From: a virus
IMG/VR virus record: IMGVR_UViG_3300031232_000004
Location: 1-63,319 of that record
DNA: 63,319 nt
Strand: one strand, 5' to 3'
Part shown: piece after piece, positions 40,039 to 47,529 of the stretch
Numbering within the stretch: position 1 is the first letter of the stretch
Layout of the letters: every line of letters begins with the position of its first letter
Position numbers and translations under genes: made by a program
Notes under the pieces: generated by a model
Seen by the model: only the letters and a program-made list of their open reading frames with translations
Database searches by the model: none
What the model was told of the DNA's origin: nothing

Positions 40039-42306
40039 TCAGCGAACGGGACATGCTCCACCAGCACAATCTGCTAGCTCCAAATCACTTCCCTCTTGAA
40101 CATTGTTAATATCCAATGGTTTAATTTTAGCGGACAACTTTTCATATTGTTCTTCTGTAATAGCCTCCTTTGGAGCCTGCTTGAATCCATGGCCAGAATG
40201 CCTTAGGAACGATACGGTTTTGATCTCTTTTAGATTGGACCTTAGCCAGTCCTGAATCATGGGAATTTCTTCGTCTTTATAATATACCGTAACAGAAATC
40301 GACTGGTCAGCCCAATGCTTCTGGGCCATCTTAATGGCATCTAGTTGTTTCCAGGTATCAAAGCCACTATCGGCACAAGGCGTCCCTTCGGGAGTCTTTA
40401 CATAAAAGTCGGCTACAACAGTAGAAGGATCGTAGGTTCCATCCAAACGGACTTGGGGTTCGATATAGTGTCCAGCCTCCCGTAGCTTTCCAACCAAGGC
40501 GTCATTAGAGGAAAGCCTGATACGTTGAATAAAGAACCTACTATAAGCGGGGTGAATGCCTTCACATGCGCAATCCATCATCTTAGACCATGTACCCGAT
40601 GGCTTGATAACCGTAGTCCTAATACTTGGGGGAATATTCAGTTCTTTAGAATATTTTACGTTTTCATCCTGGATAGCGGCATATATCCGATCCAACATCT
40701 CGGGGTTAAACAGCTTTGTGTTTTGAACACATCCAGTAATACCCGTTCCGACCCTTCGGTTACGCTTAATCACTTCATCGGCCTGGGGCCAGTGATATTG
40801 TTCACATGTAACCCGCTTACTCCATCGGTGCATCAATCTAGCCGCTTCTTCAAATTCGGCGGGGTCTTCAATAGCCCCCAGGTTGATTTCGGTCAAATTA
40901 CAGGGTTCGGTAGATGAACCAGTAATCCCAGGGAAGCTACGGCCGATCTCAAGGGTGGCTTCGCCGCAATTCCCAACTAACAATCCACCAGTCCAATAGG
41001 TATGGTCGGGGTCGTCTACTGTAATAGAATAGACGGGTTCAATCTGGTTAAAAATGACACTATCGATCTGGTGTGTATTGCCTTCACAGTCATCAATACT
41101 ATTAACCTTACATACTTCAATTTTTACCCCCTTACTAACAACCTTATGGTTTTCTGTTCCAATAAACACACCACCTTTAGTAATATAGGAAAATACTGGT
41201 TTAATACCGGTTTTTTGTTTATTAATAATCTTTGTCCACCGCTTCCCTGACCAAATGGTATCTCCGATATTAGCCTCTCCCATAGTATATTCACCATTAG
41301 GAGTCTTTAAAGTAGCCCATCCCGGTTGGCAAGGATTTACGCAATTAGCCGTGTCCTTTTTCAGTTCCCCCATCCGGCCATATTTCTGGATATTAGAGAC
41401 ATTGACGATACCAAATGGTTCCCCTTGCTTATATGTCTCCCAAAACAAGGGGCGTAGGTCGTGGTCCACATCATCGGCTACCACGCTGAAATTAGCCATA
41501 GCTCTTTGAGTGGGGATAGATCCAAGGTCCCAACGCTTGGCTTTTAGGAAGTTTTTATTAGATGCGTCGCCAAGAATAATAATTGCCGCCCTTCGGACGT
41601 TACCTGATACAACCATCTCCCCGATACAACAGGTAACGTCAGCACTATCAATAGGCCTGAGCTTAATCCCCTGCCTAGAACATAGAATAGCACAAATCTT
41701 TTCTACCATTACAACTAAGGCCCTAGGCCCAGAAGCTACTCCACCAAACCCATTAATAGGTTCTCCAGCAGAACGGATACAAACCGTGGAATAACTAAAA
41801 CTCTTTCCGGTTACGAAATAAGATTCTAACACGCGACGAGTAAGTTCACACCACCCTTCCCTGGAATCAGGAACAATAAAGTCCGCATCCTTGGTAAGTT
41901 TATGGTGGATGAACACATTTTCTTTTACTTCTGGCAGTTTTTCTACATATTTAGATTCAACAGACCACCCAACCCCGCCCCCTAACATCAAAAGGTCTTG
42001 GGCCGTTACCCAATTCTCCCAACAATCCGAAGCCATGGCCCAACAATTTACCAACGCCGCCCCACCTAGCTTGAACTGAGCCTCTGTACCGGACATCCAC
42101 CAACCCCGTCCAGCAGGCCCGGCCAAACGTTCCGAGAGGTAATATCTCAACCTTTGAATTTCATTTTCACCTACATTGTGCCCCCTAACATTCCCTCCTA
42201 TAACTCTATCTACCATATCTGGATAGAAACTTTCAAGTCCAGTGATAGTCTTACGAGCATAAGTACGGGTTGTTACAACATTGGCTAGGTTAGAAAATGG
42301 ACGCAT
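40039..42306 (-). CDS. nrdJ: Class II (B12-dependent) ribonucleotide reductase with mini-intein
   Basis: 755 residues, ~634 after intein removal. NrdJ signatures: GGAALVNCWAMASD (redox Cys), SGNVRRAA, VNPCGE active-site motif (interrupted by the intein), STEPCNLTEINLG, VIKPSGTWSKMM, and a C-terminal tail DCAGGACPVR with the Cys pair that regenerates the active site. It makes deoxynucleotides without oxygen or a beta subunit but needs adenosylcobalamin from the host. Works with dUTPase and ThyX in this genome for dTTP supply. A likely promoter lies 40-65 nt upstream. Confidence 0.92.
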   Translation of the reverse strand: MRPFSNLANVVTTRTYARKTITGLESFYPDMVDRVIGGNVRGHNVGENEIQRLRYYLSERLAGPAGRGWWMSGTEAQFKLGGAALVNCWAMASDCWENWVTAQDLLMLGGGVGWSVESKYVEKLPEVKENVFIHHKLTKDADFIVPDSREGWCELTRRVLESYFVTGKSFSYSTVCIRSAGEPINGFGGVASGPRALVVMVEKICAILCSRQGIKLRPIDSADVTCCIGEMVVSGNVRRAAIIILGDASNKNFLKAKRWDLGSIPTQRAMANFSVVADDVDHDLRPLFWETYKQGEPFGIVNVSNIQKYGRMGELKKDTANCVNPCQPGWATLKTPNGEYTMGEANIGDTIWSGKRWTKIINKQKTGIKPVFSYITKGGVFIGTENHKVVSKGVKIEVCKVNSIDDCEGNTHQIDSVIFNQIEPVYSITVDDPDHTYWTGGLLVGNCGEATLEIGRSFPGITGSSTEPCNLTEINLGAIEDPAEFEEAARLMHRWSKRVTCEQYHWPQADEVIKRNRRVGTGITGCVQNTKLFNPEMLDRIYAAIQDENVKYSKELNIPPSIRTTVIKPSGTWSKMMDCACEGIHPAYSRFFIQRIRLSSNDALVGKLREAGHYIEPQVRLDGTYDPSTVVADFYVKTPEGTPCADSGFDTWKQLDAIKMAQKHWADQSISVTVYYKDEEIPMIQDWLRSNLKEIKTVSFLRHSGHGFKQAPKEAITEEQYEKLSAKIKPLDINNVQEGSDLELADCAGGACPVR
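40969..41331 (-). other. Mini-intein in NrdJ at the NPCGE active-site motif
   Basis: 121 residues (protein residues 326-446). It begins CQPGWATLKTPNGEYTMGEA (block A), has a block B-like FIGTENHKVVSKG, and ends VYSITVDDPDHTYWTGG-LLVGN with terminal Asn but Gly instead of the usual penultimate His. The C-extein starts with Cys (CGEATLE), the catalytic Cys of NrdJ, so enzyme activity depends on splicing. No endonuclease domain. Confidence 0.88.
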
Positions 42307-42342
42307 TCTTAATAGATTACCCTTCTACAAACTAAGTTTCTT

Positions 42343-42370
42343 TATATATACTTTTAGTTAAAAAATTCAA
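42343..42370 (-). promoter_or_regulatory. Possible promoter of nrdJ
   Basis: Minus strand TTGAAT, 16-nt spacer, TATATA, with the ATG ~37 nt beyond the -10. The leader contains AGAAGGG but it is ~15 nt from the start, so translation signals are weak. Confidence 0.4.
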
Positions 42371-42379
42371 CAATTCCAG

Positions 42380-43009
42380 CTATTTACCGTTGCAAAGTTT
42401 CACCCCTTTAAGGTAGGATGTTCCCATACATATAGCATCGGCGATATCATTATCTTTTACGATAAAGTTAAGCCCATAATTTTCATTTACAAAGGCGACG
42501 GCTAGATGCTTGGGGGTCACTTCACCTTTGATACCTAAAGATTTTTTATCAACTTTAATACCAGACATTTTAGCACATTTTGATGCTGAGCGCAAGCGTG
42601 TATTTGCCTGGCGCTGTTCTTTGGATAAAGCCAAGCCCACGGATTTTCTCCAGTCCATGGTATTTATATAATGGACGTGAGGAATCAAAGATCCTCCCCC
42701 AAACTTTTCCAGGTGCTGGAGGAGGGTGTTGTGGAAAAATTCAAGGGCCTTTTGGGAGTACCGGTTACGGCCCTTGTTGGTCTCTTCTATGACTACAGCA
42801 TCCGGCCTGAATTCTATCACTAGTTGCACCAGACCCTCTACCAGAGCCTTGGCCGCATTAACATAGGACCAGGGATATGGACCATACTGGGATATGGTAA
42901 TGGGTAGCTCGGAAAGGCCATAATGTTTGAGTTCTATTTTATTAGAGTCTCCTTCCATTACAGCCCATCCCGTTTTAGTGGACACATCCAGGGATAAGAT
43001 GCGTTCCAT
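42380..43009 (-). CDS. RuvC-like Holliday-junction resolvase
   Basis: 209 residues. RNase H-fold acidic residues are placed as in RuvC: ILSLDVSTKTGWAV (first Asp), AVVIEETNKGRN (second Glu), and NDIADAICMGTSYL (C-terminal Asp pair). It should cut branched recombination or replication intermediates before packaging. Overlaps the next gene by one base. Phage resolvases of this type are usually near DNA metabolism genes, as here. Confidence 0.82.
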   Translation of the reverse strand: MERILSLDVSTKTGWAVMEGDSNKIELKHYGLSELPITISQYGPYPWSYVNAAKALVEGLVQLVIEFRPDAVVIEETNKGRNRYSQKALEFFHNTLLQHLEKFGGGSLIPHVHYINTMDWRKSVGLALSKEQRQANTRLRSASKCAKMSGIKVDKKSLGIKGEVTPKHLAVAFVNENYGLNFIVKDNDIADAICMGTSYLKGVKLCNGK

Positions 43010-43746
43010 TAGTCCTTAACGGTCCACCATGCGATGTTTTGGTGTGGGGATCCTGAATATGTGTCGGCCAGATACACGCCGTTTTTATCAAGGGGAAATT
43101 CACCATAGCTCTCTCCATCTGAAGAGATCATTACTCCAGACTTGGCAAGGTCCAGTTTCGTGTCGTGATACAGTTCGTGGGTGCCACACACCACCCCGTC
43201 CTTAATAATACCATTCGTGATAAATTTAACCTTACTTCCAATCGGGACTAGATATTTAGTAAGATCTACTGGGGCGGGCCTGGGGGTGGAGATGCTGACA
43301 GTTTTTGGTTTAGTATAGCCCCAGTCATAACCATAATAAATATACGGAGGCTTTTCTAGGAAATAGTTTGGATATGTAGGGATCTTCAGGCCGGGGTTAA
43401 ACAAATAACTAGTATCAAAGGTCTTCATTCCATCCAAGAAAGCTTTATTAGAATCTTCCTTAAGTTTCCTTACCTTAATCTCATCGATAGTATTAATCAG
43501 GCAACTACTTACCTGGTTCAGCTTGTGATTCCATTTTTGGATATTTCCTTGAACACTTACGACAAGTTCTTTAGCCTGGATATAAAGGCTGTCACCTGGA
43601 ACAAGACATCCTAAGGCTTTTTCATAGCGGGCCTTTTTTTTGTGGAGTTCGATAATCTCTACATTAAGATTGCCGATGCTCTTATTAAGGCCATGTTTTC
43701 TACGTTCAAGTTGATCTAGGGTGAGGGATGACAATTCATTTTCCAT
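43009..43746 (-). CDS. Coiled-coil protein with small beta domain
   Basis: 245 residues. The first ~100 residues are a coiled coil (QLERRKHGLNKSIGNLNVEI and onward), followed by a Pro/Tyr-rich linker and a C-terminal beta-rich domain (GSKVKFITNGIIKDGVVCGT). No catalytic motif recognised. One-base overlap with the resolvase gene suggests functional coupling; possibly virion or DNA-associated. Confidence 0.55.
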   Translation of the reverse strand: MENELSSLTLDQLERRKHGLNKSIGNLNVEIIELHKKKARYEKALGCLVPGDSLYIQAKELVVSVQGNIQKWNHKLNQVSSCLINTIDEIKVRKLKEDSNKAFLDGMKTFDTSYLFNPGLKIPTYPNYFLEKPPYIYYGYDWGYTKPKTVSISTPRPAPVDLTKYLVPIGSKVKFITNGIIKDGVVCGTHELYHDTKLDLAKSGVMISSDGESYGEFPLDKNGVYLADTYSGSPHQNIAWWTVKD

Positions 43747-43971
43747 TTATTCTTCCTTTAAAATATTGATTTCTAAAACTTCTTCTACAAAAAACCTTGG
43801 GACGGATACGGGTGAATCTTTACGATAGTAAGCTATTACATATCCTTGAAGGACTGGAGACACTTCTACGGTATGGATTCGGTTGGAATGAGATGGGTGG
43901 CGTTTGTAAAAATACTTAGCCACCTTTTTCAGATTGGAAAACTTAATTAGACTATTCGGCCGGGTTTCCAC
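43747..43971 (-). CDS. Small hypothetical protein
   Basis: 74 residues from a GTG at 43971, which overlaps the upstream stop by 20 nt; an ATG at 44022 would overlap by 71 nt and is less likely. Basic helix KVAKYFYKRHPSHSN followed by strands (TVEVSPVLQGYVIAYYRK). Start uncertain, frame supported by its clean join to the next gene. Confidence 0.45.
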   Translation of the reverse strand: METRPNSLIKFSNLKKVAKYFYKRHPSHSNRIHTVEVSPVLQGYVIAYYRKDSPVSVPRFFVEEVLEINILKEE

Positions 43972-44305
43972 CCTTCCCCCCGTTCTCGGCGAATTCCAGG
44001 ATCTCATCCAGCCCCGGAACATCTACACCCCGGCTTTGAAGAACCTGGATAATATACTCGGCCCGAATTTCCCCGACCTTGATAACTTCATTATACCCGG
44101 CTGCGGCAGTCTTGATTTGTTCCCGGAGTTCCTTAAGCTGGGGATCAACCTTCTTGGCCAGTTTGTTCTTAAAGACTTCCATACAAACCTCATTATAGGC
44201 TTGTCGGAGCTTTTCTTCTGAGTTTTGTTCCTGATTGGTCTTCCAGTCGGTATCGAGTTTTTCAAATCGCTTCAGTTGCTTTGCTTTGTACGTTTCTTCG
44301 GTCAT
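43952..44305 (-). CDS. Hypothetical helical protein
   Basis: 117 residues, nearly all charged helix (KQLKRFEKLDTDWKTNQEQN, LKELREQIKTAAAGY), RBS AAAGGA upstream. Likely coiled-coil; no motif recognised. Ends with a Gly/Pro-rich tail overlapping the following gene. Confidence 0.55.
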   Translation of the reverse strand: MTEETYKAKQLKRFEKLDTDWKTNQEQNSEEKLRQAYNEVCMEVFKNKLAKKVDPQLKELREQIKTAAAGYNEVIKVGEIRAEYIIQVLQSRGVDVPGLDEILEFAENGGKGGNPAE

Positions 44306-44335
44306 TTTAAATCCTTTGGTTTGTTGTTAAATTGT

Positions 44336-44962
44336 TTATTTGATTTTTTTAAAAGTAGTTCTTAGGACAGGTGGGGTTACTTCAAATTTAGCTACGGGGG
44401 CATTTAGTTCATATACAGACAAGATACTTTTATTGTCCTTATCTGTCAAACATTCATCTTCTATATAATTTTTAACGGCCTCTTCTGGAGTGTTATAACA
44501 ATAGTATTTTCCAGACCCTATATTATTTTCAAGACATACTACCCACATCTTTTCAGTTTGCTTCTTTTTAGTCACTTTTTTCACCCCATACTTTTTATTA
44601 AATTCAGTTTCGGATAAAGCACTTCCCTTTATATACCACCCCAGCGTTCCACTGGCCCCAATATAGGCCGGGCCTGTTTCGTTATGGGGGAGCCCCTCCT
44701 TATACCAAAACTTAGTTCCATCGGTCCAATCGATAGCCGGGCCGAAGTCTCGGTGTCTAAGTCCGTCCTTATACCATTCTTTTTCACCATTACGTCCAAC
44801 ATAGGCAGGGCCATCTAAGCGGTGTAGTTGGCCATCCTTGTACCAGGCTTGGCCCCCATCTTCACGAAGAATGGCCGGGCCGAAGTCACAGTGACAAACC
44901 CCGTTCCGATAATGGCATTTATTACCGTAAGAGTCTGTCTCCCAGCCATTCTTTTTAGCCAC
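44336..44962 (-). CDS. W/G repeat protein (copy 2 of 4)
   Basis: 208 residues from a GTG 2 nt after the upstream small gene. Five or so ~20-residue units (NGWETDSYGNKCHYRNGVCH, then DFGPAI-REDGGQ-WYKDGQLHRLDGPA) occupy residues ~1-105, followed by the shared S-TEFNKKYG motif and a ~90-residue unique C-terminal domain (KMWVVCLENNIGSGKYYCYN). The repeats resemble MORN/YwqK-type units and the copies at 18999, 51772 and 57446. The unique C-termini suggest a common scaffold with different effectors. Confidence 0.65.
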   Translation of the reverse strand: MAKKNGWETDSYGNKCHYRNGVCHCDFGPAILREDGGQAWYKDGQLHRLDGPAYVGRNGEKEWYKDGLRHRDFGPAIDWTDGTKFWYKEGLPHNETGPAYIGASGTLGWYIKGSALSETEFNKKYGVKKVTKKKQTEKMWVVCLENNIGSGKYYCYNTPEEAVKNYIEDECLTDKDNKSILSVYELNAPVAKFEVTPPVLRTTFKKIK

Positions 44963-44964
44963 GA

Positions 44965-45135
44965 TTACCTACCACAGTTACAGCCATGTCCCTTAAACTT
45001 GTTTTTTCCACAGTAGTGACAATATCCGGCTAGGAATAATGCTTCAACCCGTGTGGCATCATCCCCAAGTTCTCCTAAAATCTTCTTAATTTTTTGGGAG
45101 GCTAGCGCTACCACGTCATTTTTACTGTCTTTCAT
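44965..45135 (-). CDS. 56-residue zinc-ribbon protein
   Basis: Open frame of 57 codons with RBS AAGGAG and an ATGA overlap with the replication protein stop. A helical N-terminus (SQKIKKILGELGDD) precedes a metal site C-H-Y-C ... C-N-C at the C-terminus (GYCHYCGKNKFKGHGCNCGR). Its tight coupling on both sides supports a real gene despite its size. Function unknown; a replication accessory or regulator is possible. Confidence 0.65.
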   Translation of the reverse strand: MKDSKNDVVALASQKIKKILGELGDDATRVEALFLAGYCHYCGKNKFKGHGCNCGR

Positions 45136-46385
45136 TTGTTCTCCTTATCAAAGTTTTCATGTCCGTACATTAACCCCTTTTCTATACAAAAGTCAAGTGG
45201 TTCTCCTTTAGAAAAGTCCCATCCCTTAACCGGTTTGCATAACACTTTTTGCTTACATAAACTATAAATCTTTGATACTAAACCATAATCAACATTTTCA
45301 TCCCCACTTAGAGACAAAAATTCACTTCGCTTACGCCGTAGCATATATACTTTTTCTACTATTCGGTTAATCACCTCTAACGTAGGCCGAATACCTTGGG
45401 CTTCTAGTAGGGAACCGTTACAATACGAAGTAATCACGGAATGAAGGGTGTTATAAGAATTACCGTTCCCAAACATATGGGGTTCTTCCACACATCCCTC
45501 GTAATTGTTGTATAATTGATCTTCCCCCCATTTTTCAATAAACACGGTATTAGCGGCTTCAAAGATAAGATCCCCTTTTTGGGTCATTGTGTTATATTCA
45601 CGCCACTGCCCCATAAACTTAATAAATCCAAGGTTGAATTGACCAGACGAATCTTTGGAGGGATTCCATTTATCCCTCATATACCTTACAGCAGAATACA
45701 TATCACACATATCTTCTTCATTGAAGAATCTACGGAAGAATGTAAAAGAATCCCTTAGTACGTCTTGACGAGTCTTCCCCGAAAATGGGGGGTAGATATC
45801 CCAAAACACATCAAAATAAGTTTTAGCTACCCCCCCATCATCGTACCGGGCCTTTTCCAAATACATTTCTATCCAGTCCTCGTCTATGAAAGCCTTGGAC
45901 ATCTTTTTAGCATGAACGATCCCGAGGGAAGGGTCGGACATTTCTAGGATATAGACCTGGGCTACTTTTAGAATTTTGTCTACCCCATATTCTTTTACGG
46001 CGGAACGAAAGGAGTCCCATGCCTTAGCCTTTCTATCTGGGTATTCATGGTTTACGGGCCACTTCACCCAAATCTCCTCGAAACTATTTTTAAGCTCGGG
46101 CGATTCGGTCCTGGAATCGCCATAGATATTAACCGAAGGAGCGACCGTGGTATTTTGTACCAGTTCTTTTTCAGCGGGGGTGGAGTGACCCTTTTCAATA
46201 GCTTCCAAAGCTACGTATAAAGTGGCGTGGCGGTTCTTGCGGTTGTCGTTAAAAAATTCCCGAAGTTCCTCATCCAAACTATCCCCAAGTTTTAGGACCA
46301 GTGCATCATACAAAAGGGATTCCTGGATGCTGATCCCCCCCTTGGTTTTAGTATGCCAAATTTTACGAATATCTTCTATGGACAT
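45132..46385 (-). CDS. Replisome organiser / replication initiation-like protein
   Basis: 417 residues. Two copies of the phage replication-protein motif F-x-x-(I/F)W-x-x-(W/Y)P are visible (FEEIWVKWPVNHEYPDRKAK near residue 102, FDVFWDIYPPFSGKTRQDVL near residue 190), each followed by a basic helix, so the DNA-binding module is tandemly duplicated. The C-terminal half is helical. It is 2 nt downstream of a winged-helix gene and ~0.4 kb from the iteron array, which together look like an initiation cassette. Function by motif and context. Confidence 0.6.
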   Translation of the reverse strand: MSIEDIRKIWHTKTKGGISIQESLLYDALVLKLGDSLDEELREFFNDNRKNRHATLYVALEAIEKGHSTPAEKELVQNTTVAPSVNIYGDSRTESPELKNSFEEIWVKWPVNHEYPDRKAKAWDSFRSAVKEYGVDKILKVAQVYILEMSDPSLGIVHAKKMSKAFIDEDWIEMYLEKARYDDGGVAKTYFDVFWDIYPPFSGKTRQDVLRDSFTFFRRFFNEEDMCDMYSAVRYMRDKWNPSKDSSGQFNLGFIKFMGQWREYNTMTQKGDLIFEAANTVFIEKWGEDQLYNNYEGCVEEPHMFGNGNSYNTLHSVITSYCNGSLLEAQGIRPTLEVINRIVEKVYMLRRKRSEFLSLSGDENVDYGLVSKIYSLCKQKVLCKPVKGWDFSKGEPLDFCIEKGLMYGHENFDKENK

Positions 46386-46387
46386 GA

Positions 46388-46717
46388 TTATTCTTTTGTC
46401 TTTCTGGATAGATGTAGAACAAGACCAGAAATATTATAATGGCCCTTAGACTCTTTTACTATAAACTCAAGGTCTTCCATGTTATAGAAAAAATTGGCTA
46501 CAGTTTTCCTGGAAACCCTGGTGTAGGTTTCGACTTCTTCTCGGGTCAATTTTAGGGAAGTATCTTTCATTTTAGATTTAGTTAATATAAACAAGATACA
46601 TAAAATTTCACTAGGGGAATATCCAAGGTCTCTGGCACGGGGAATAAGGGCCGGGGGGAGCCGTAGGAAAGAATCCTCGTGTAGGCCAAGGTAGGGGTTT
46701 GTGGGGGTGGTCTCCAT
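46388..46717 (-). CDS. Winged-helix DNA-binding protein, likely origin/regulatory protein
   Basis: 109 residues. LPPALIPRARDLGYSPSEIL, then LKLTREEVETYTRVSRKTVANFFYNMEDLEF forms a helix-turn-helix with a wing, like the N-terminal domains of replisome organisers and plasmid initiators. First gene of the whole leftward block, with a strong promoter (46731-46759) and the iterons immediately behind it. It may bind these repeats as initiator and autoregulator; this is inferred from position. Confidence 0.68.
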   Translation of the reverse strand: METTPTNPYLGLHEDSFLRLPPALIPRARDLGYSPSEILCILFILTKSKMKDTSLKLTREEVETYTRVSRKTVANFFYNMEDLEFIVKESKGHYNISGLVLHLSRKTKE

Positions 46718-46730
46718 TCACTGTCCCCAG

Positions 46731-46759
46731 ATCATACCACACCCAAAAACCAATTGCAA
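46731..46759 (-). promoter_or_regulatory. Promoter of the leftward replication block
   Basis: Minus strand TTGCAA, 17-nt spacer, TATGAT preceded by TGG (extended -10). Predicted +1 only ~7 nt before the ATG, giving an almost leaderless mRNA. Iteron R1 begins 6 bp upstream of the -35, well placed for autoregulation. Confidence 0.65.
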
Positions 46760-46764
46760 CCATC

Positions 46765-46911
46765 TTGCGTAAAAATTGCCCAAAATCTTTATTTAAACCA
46801 GAACCGAGAGTTAAATAAAACTGCGTAAATTTTGCCCACTTTTGCGTAAATTTTGCCCAAACCCCAAAAGTTTTGCGTAAATTTTGCCCAATTTAGGCAA
46901 TTTTTACGCAA
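46765..46911. repeat. Iteron array (five 19-bp repeats), candidate replication origin
   Basis: Consensus TTGCGTAAATTTTGCCCAA. Copies at 46765-46783 (AAAAATT variant), 46821-46839, 46842-46860 and 46873-46891 in direct orientation and at 46893-46911 inverted. Three direct copies are spaced 21 and 31 bp apart. Each is an imperfect palindrome, so a dimeric HTH protein could bind. The array lies between divergent transcription units, next to initiator-like genes. Confidence 0.8.
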
Positions 46912-47382
46912 GAATTTCACTTCACTCCTTATTAGATCTTAGATATAGATCTAAGATAAGAAAAGATCTGAGATCAAGCACCAAGCACGGAGTAGTAGTA
47001 CGTAGTATAACCACACCCACGCTTCCTCGCTGCGCAAGGAAGCTGAAAAGTGCTAAAAAAAATGACACATATATTTCCCTATTAAAAAATTCAGAAAAGA
47101 TCCAGAGTTCAAAAAAGAGGGGAAAAACGGGTTTTGTAACCTTGCTTACACTTTTTACTTTTAAAAAGGGGCGAAACGCTTTAAACGCTCTCCCAGCCCT
47201 TATAAGGCGTCCCAAAACGTCTTGGCTATCTCGCTATTCCCCGGCCATCAAACCGGCCCCAGCTTTAAGCCTATTGACAATGGCGGTGCTTTTAGGGGGT
47301 ATTTTCCCCCGGCTTTTTACCAGTCGCCCACCGACGATAAAAACTTTACTTAATGTTTTTTATATTAACCATACTTTTGGGC
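46912..47382. other. Non-coding origin/control region
   Basis: No credible gene: open frames here have untypical Lys/Arg/Ser-rich translations and no RBS. It holds an AT-rich imperfect palindrome (46938-46955, CTTAGATATAGATCTAAG) that could be a duplex-unwinding element and a 7-bp hairpin GCTTCCT/AGGAAGC (47021-47043). AGATCT occurs repeatedly. Confidence 0.45.
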
Positions 47383-47410
47383 TTGATTTACCAGAAAACC
47401 ATGGTATAAT
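47383..47410 (+). promoter_or_regulatory. Upstream promoter of the GroEL unit
   Basis: TTGATT, 16-nt spacer, TATAAT preceded by TGG. Its transcript would run through the twin operators into groEL. Confidence 0.5.
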
Positions 47411-47431
47411 AAAATGAAAAAACCTTGAAGA

Positions 47432-47468
47432 TGTAAAGAAGCTTTACAACTTGTAAAGTAACTTTACA
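47432..47468 (+). promoter_or_regulatory. Twin 17-bp operators upstream of groEL
   Basis: TGTAAAG-AAG-CTTTACA (47432-47448) and TGTAAAG-TAA-CTTTACA (47452-47468): two perfect 7-bp inverted repeats with 3-bp spacers, centres 20 bp apart (about two helical turns, same face). They lie between two promoters, suited to repress the upstream one and to block or activate the downstream one. The cognate regulator is unknown. Confidence 0.7.
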
Positions 47469-47493
47469 CCCCGATTTTGATGCAAAAAGACTA

Positions 47494-47522
47494 TTGACTT
47501 TTTACGTTAAAAGACTTATAAT
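47494..47522 (+). promoter_or_regulatory. Strong leaderless promoter of groEL
   Basis: TTGACT, 17-nt spacer, TATAAT, then CCGTTTC and ATG (47530). Predicted +1 coincides with the A of the ATG. An upstream ATG at 47494 lies on the -35 and is not a plausible start. Confidence 0.75.
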
Positions 47523-47529
47523 CCGTTTC

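Noticed and set aside
46884-47417. 177-codon rightward open frame in the origin region
   Set aside because: It starts inside an iteron, has no RBS, and its translation is a Lys/Arg/Ser-rich mix without domain features; chance frame in control DNA.
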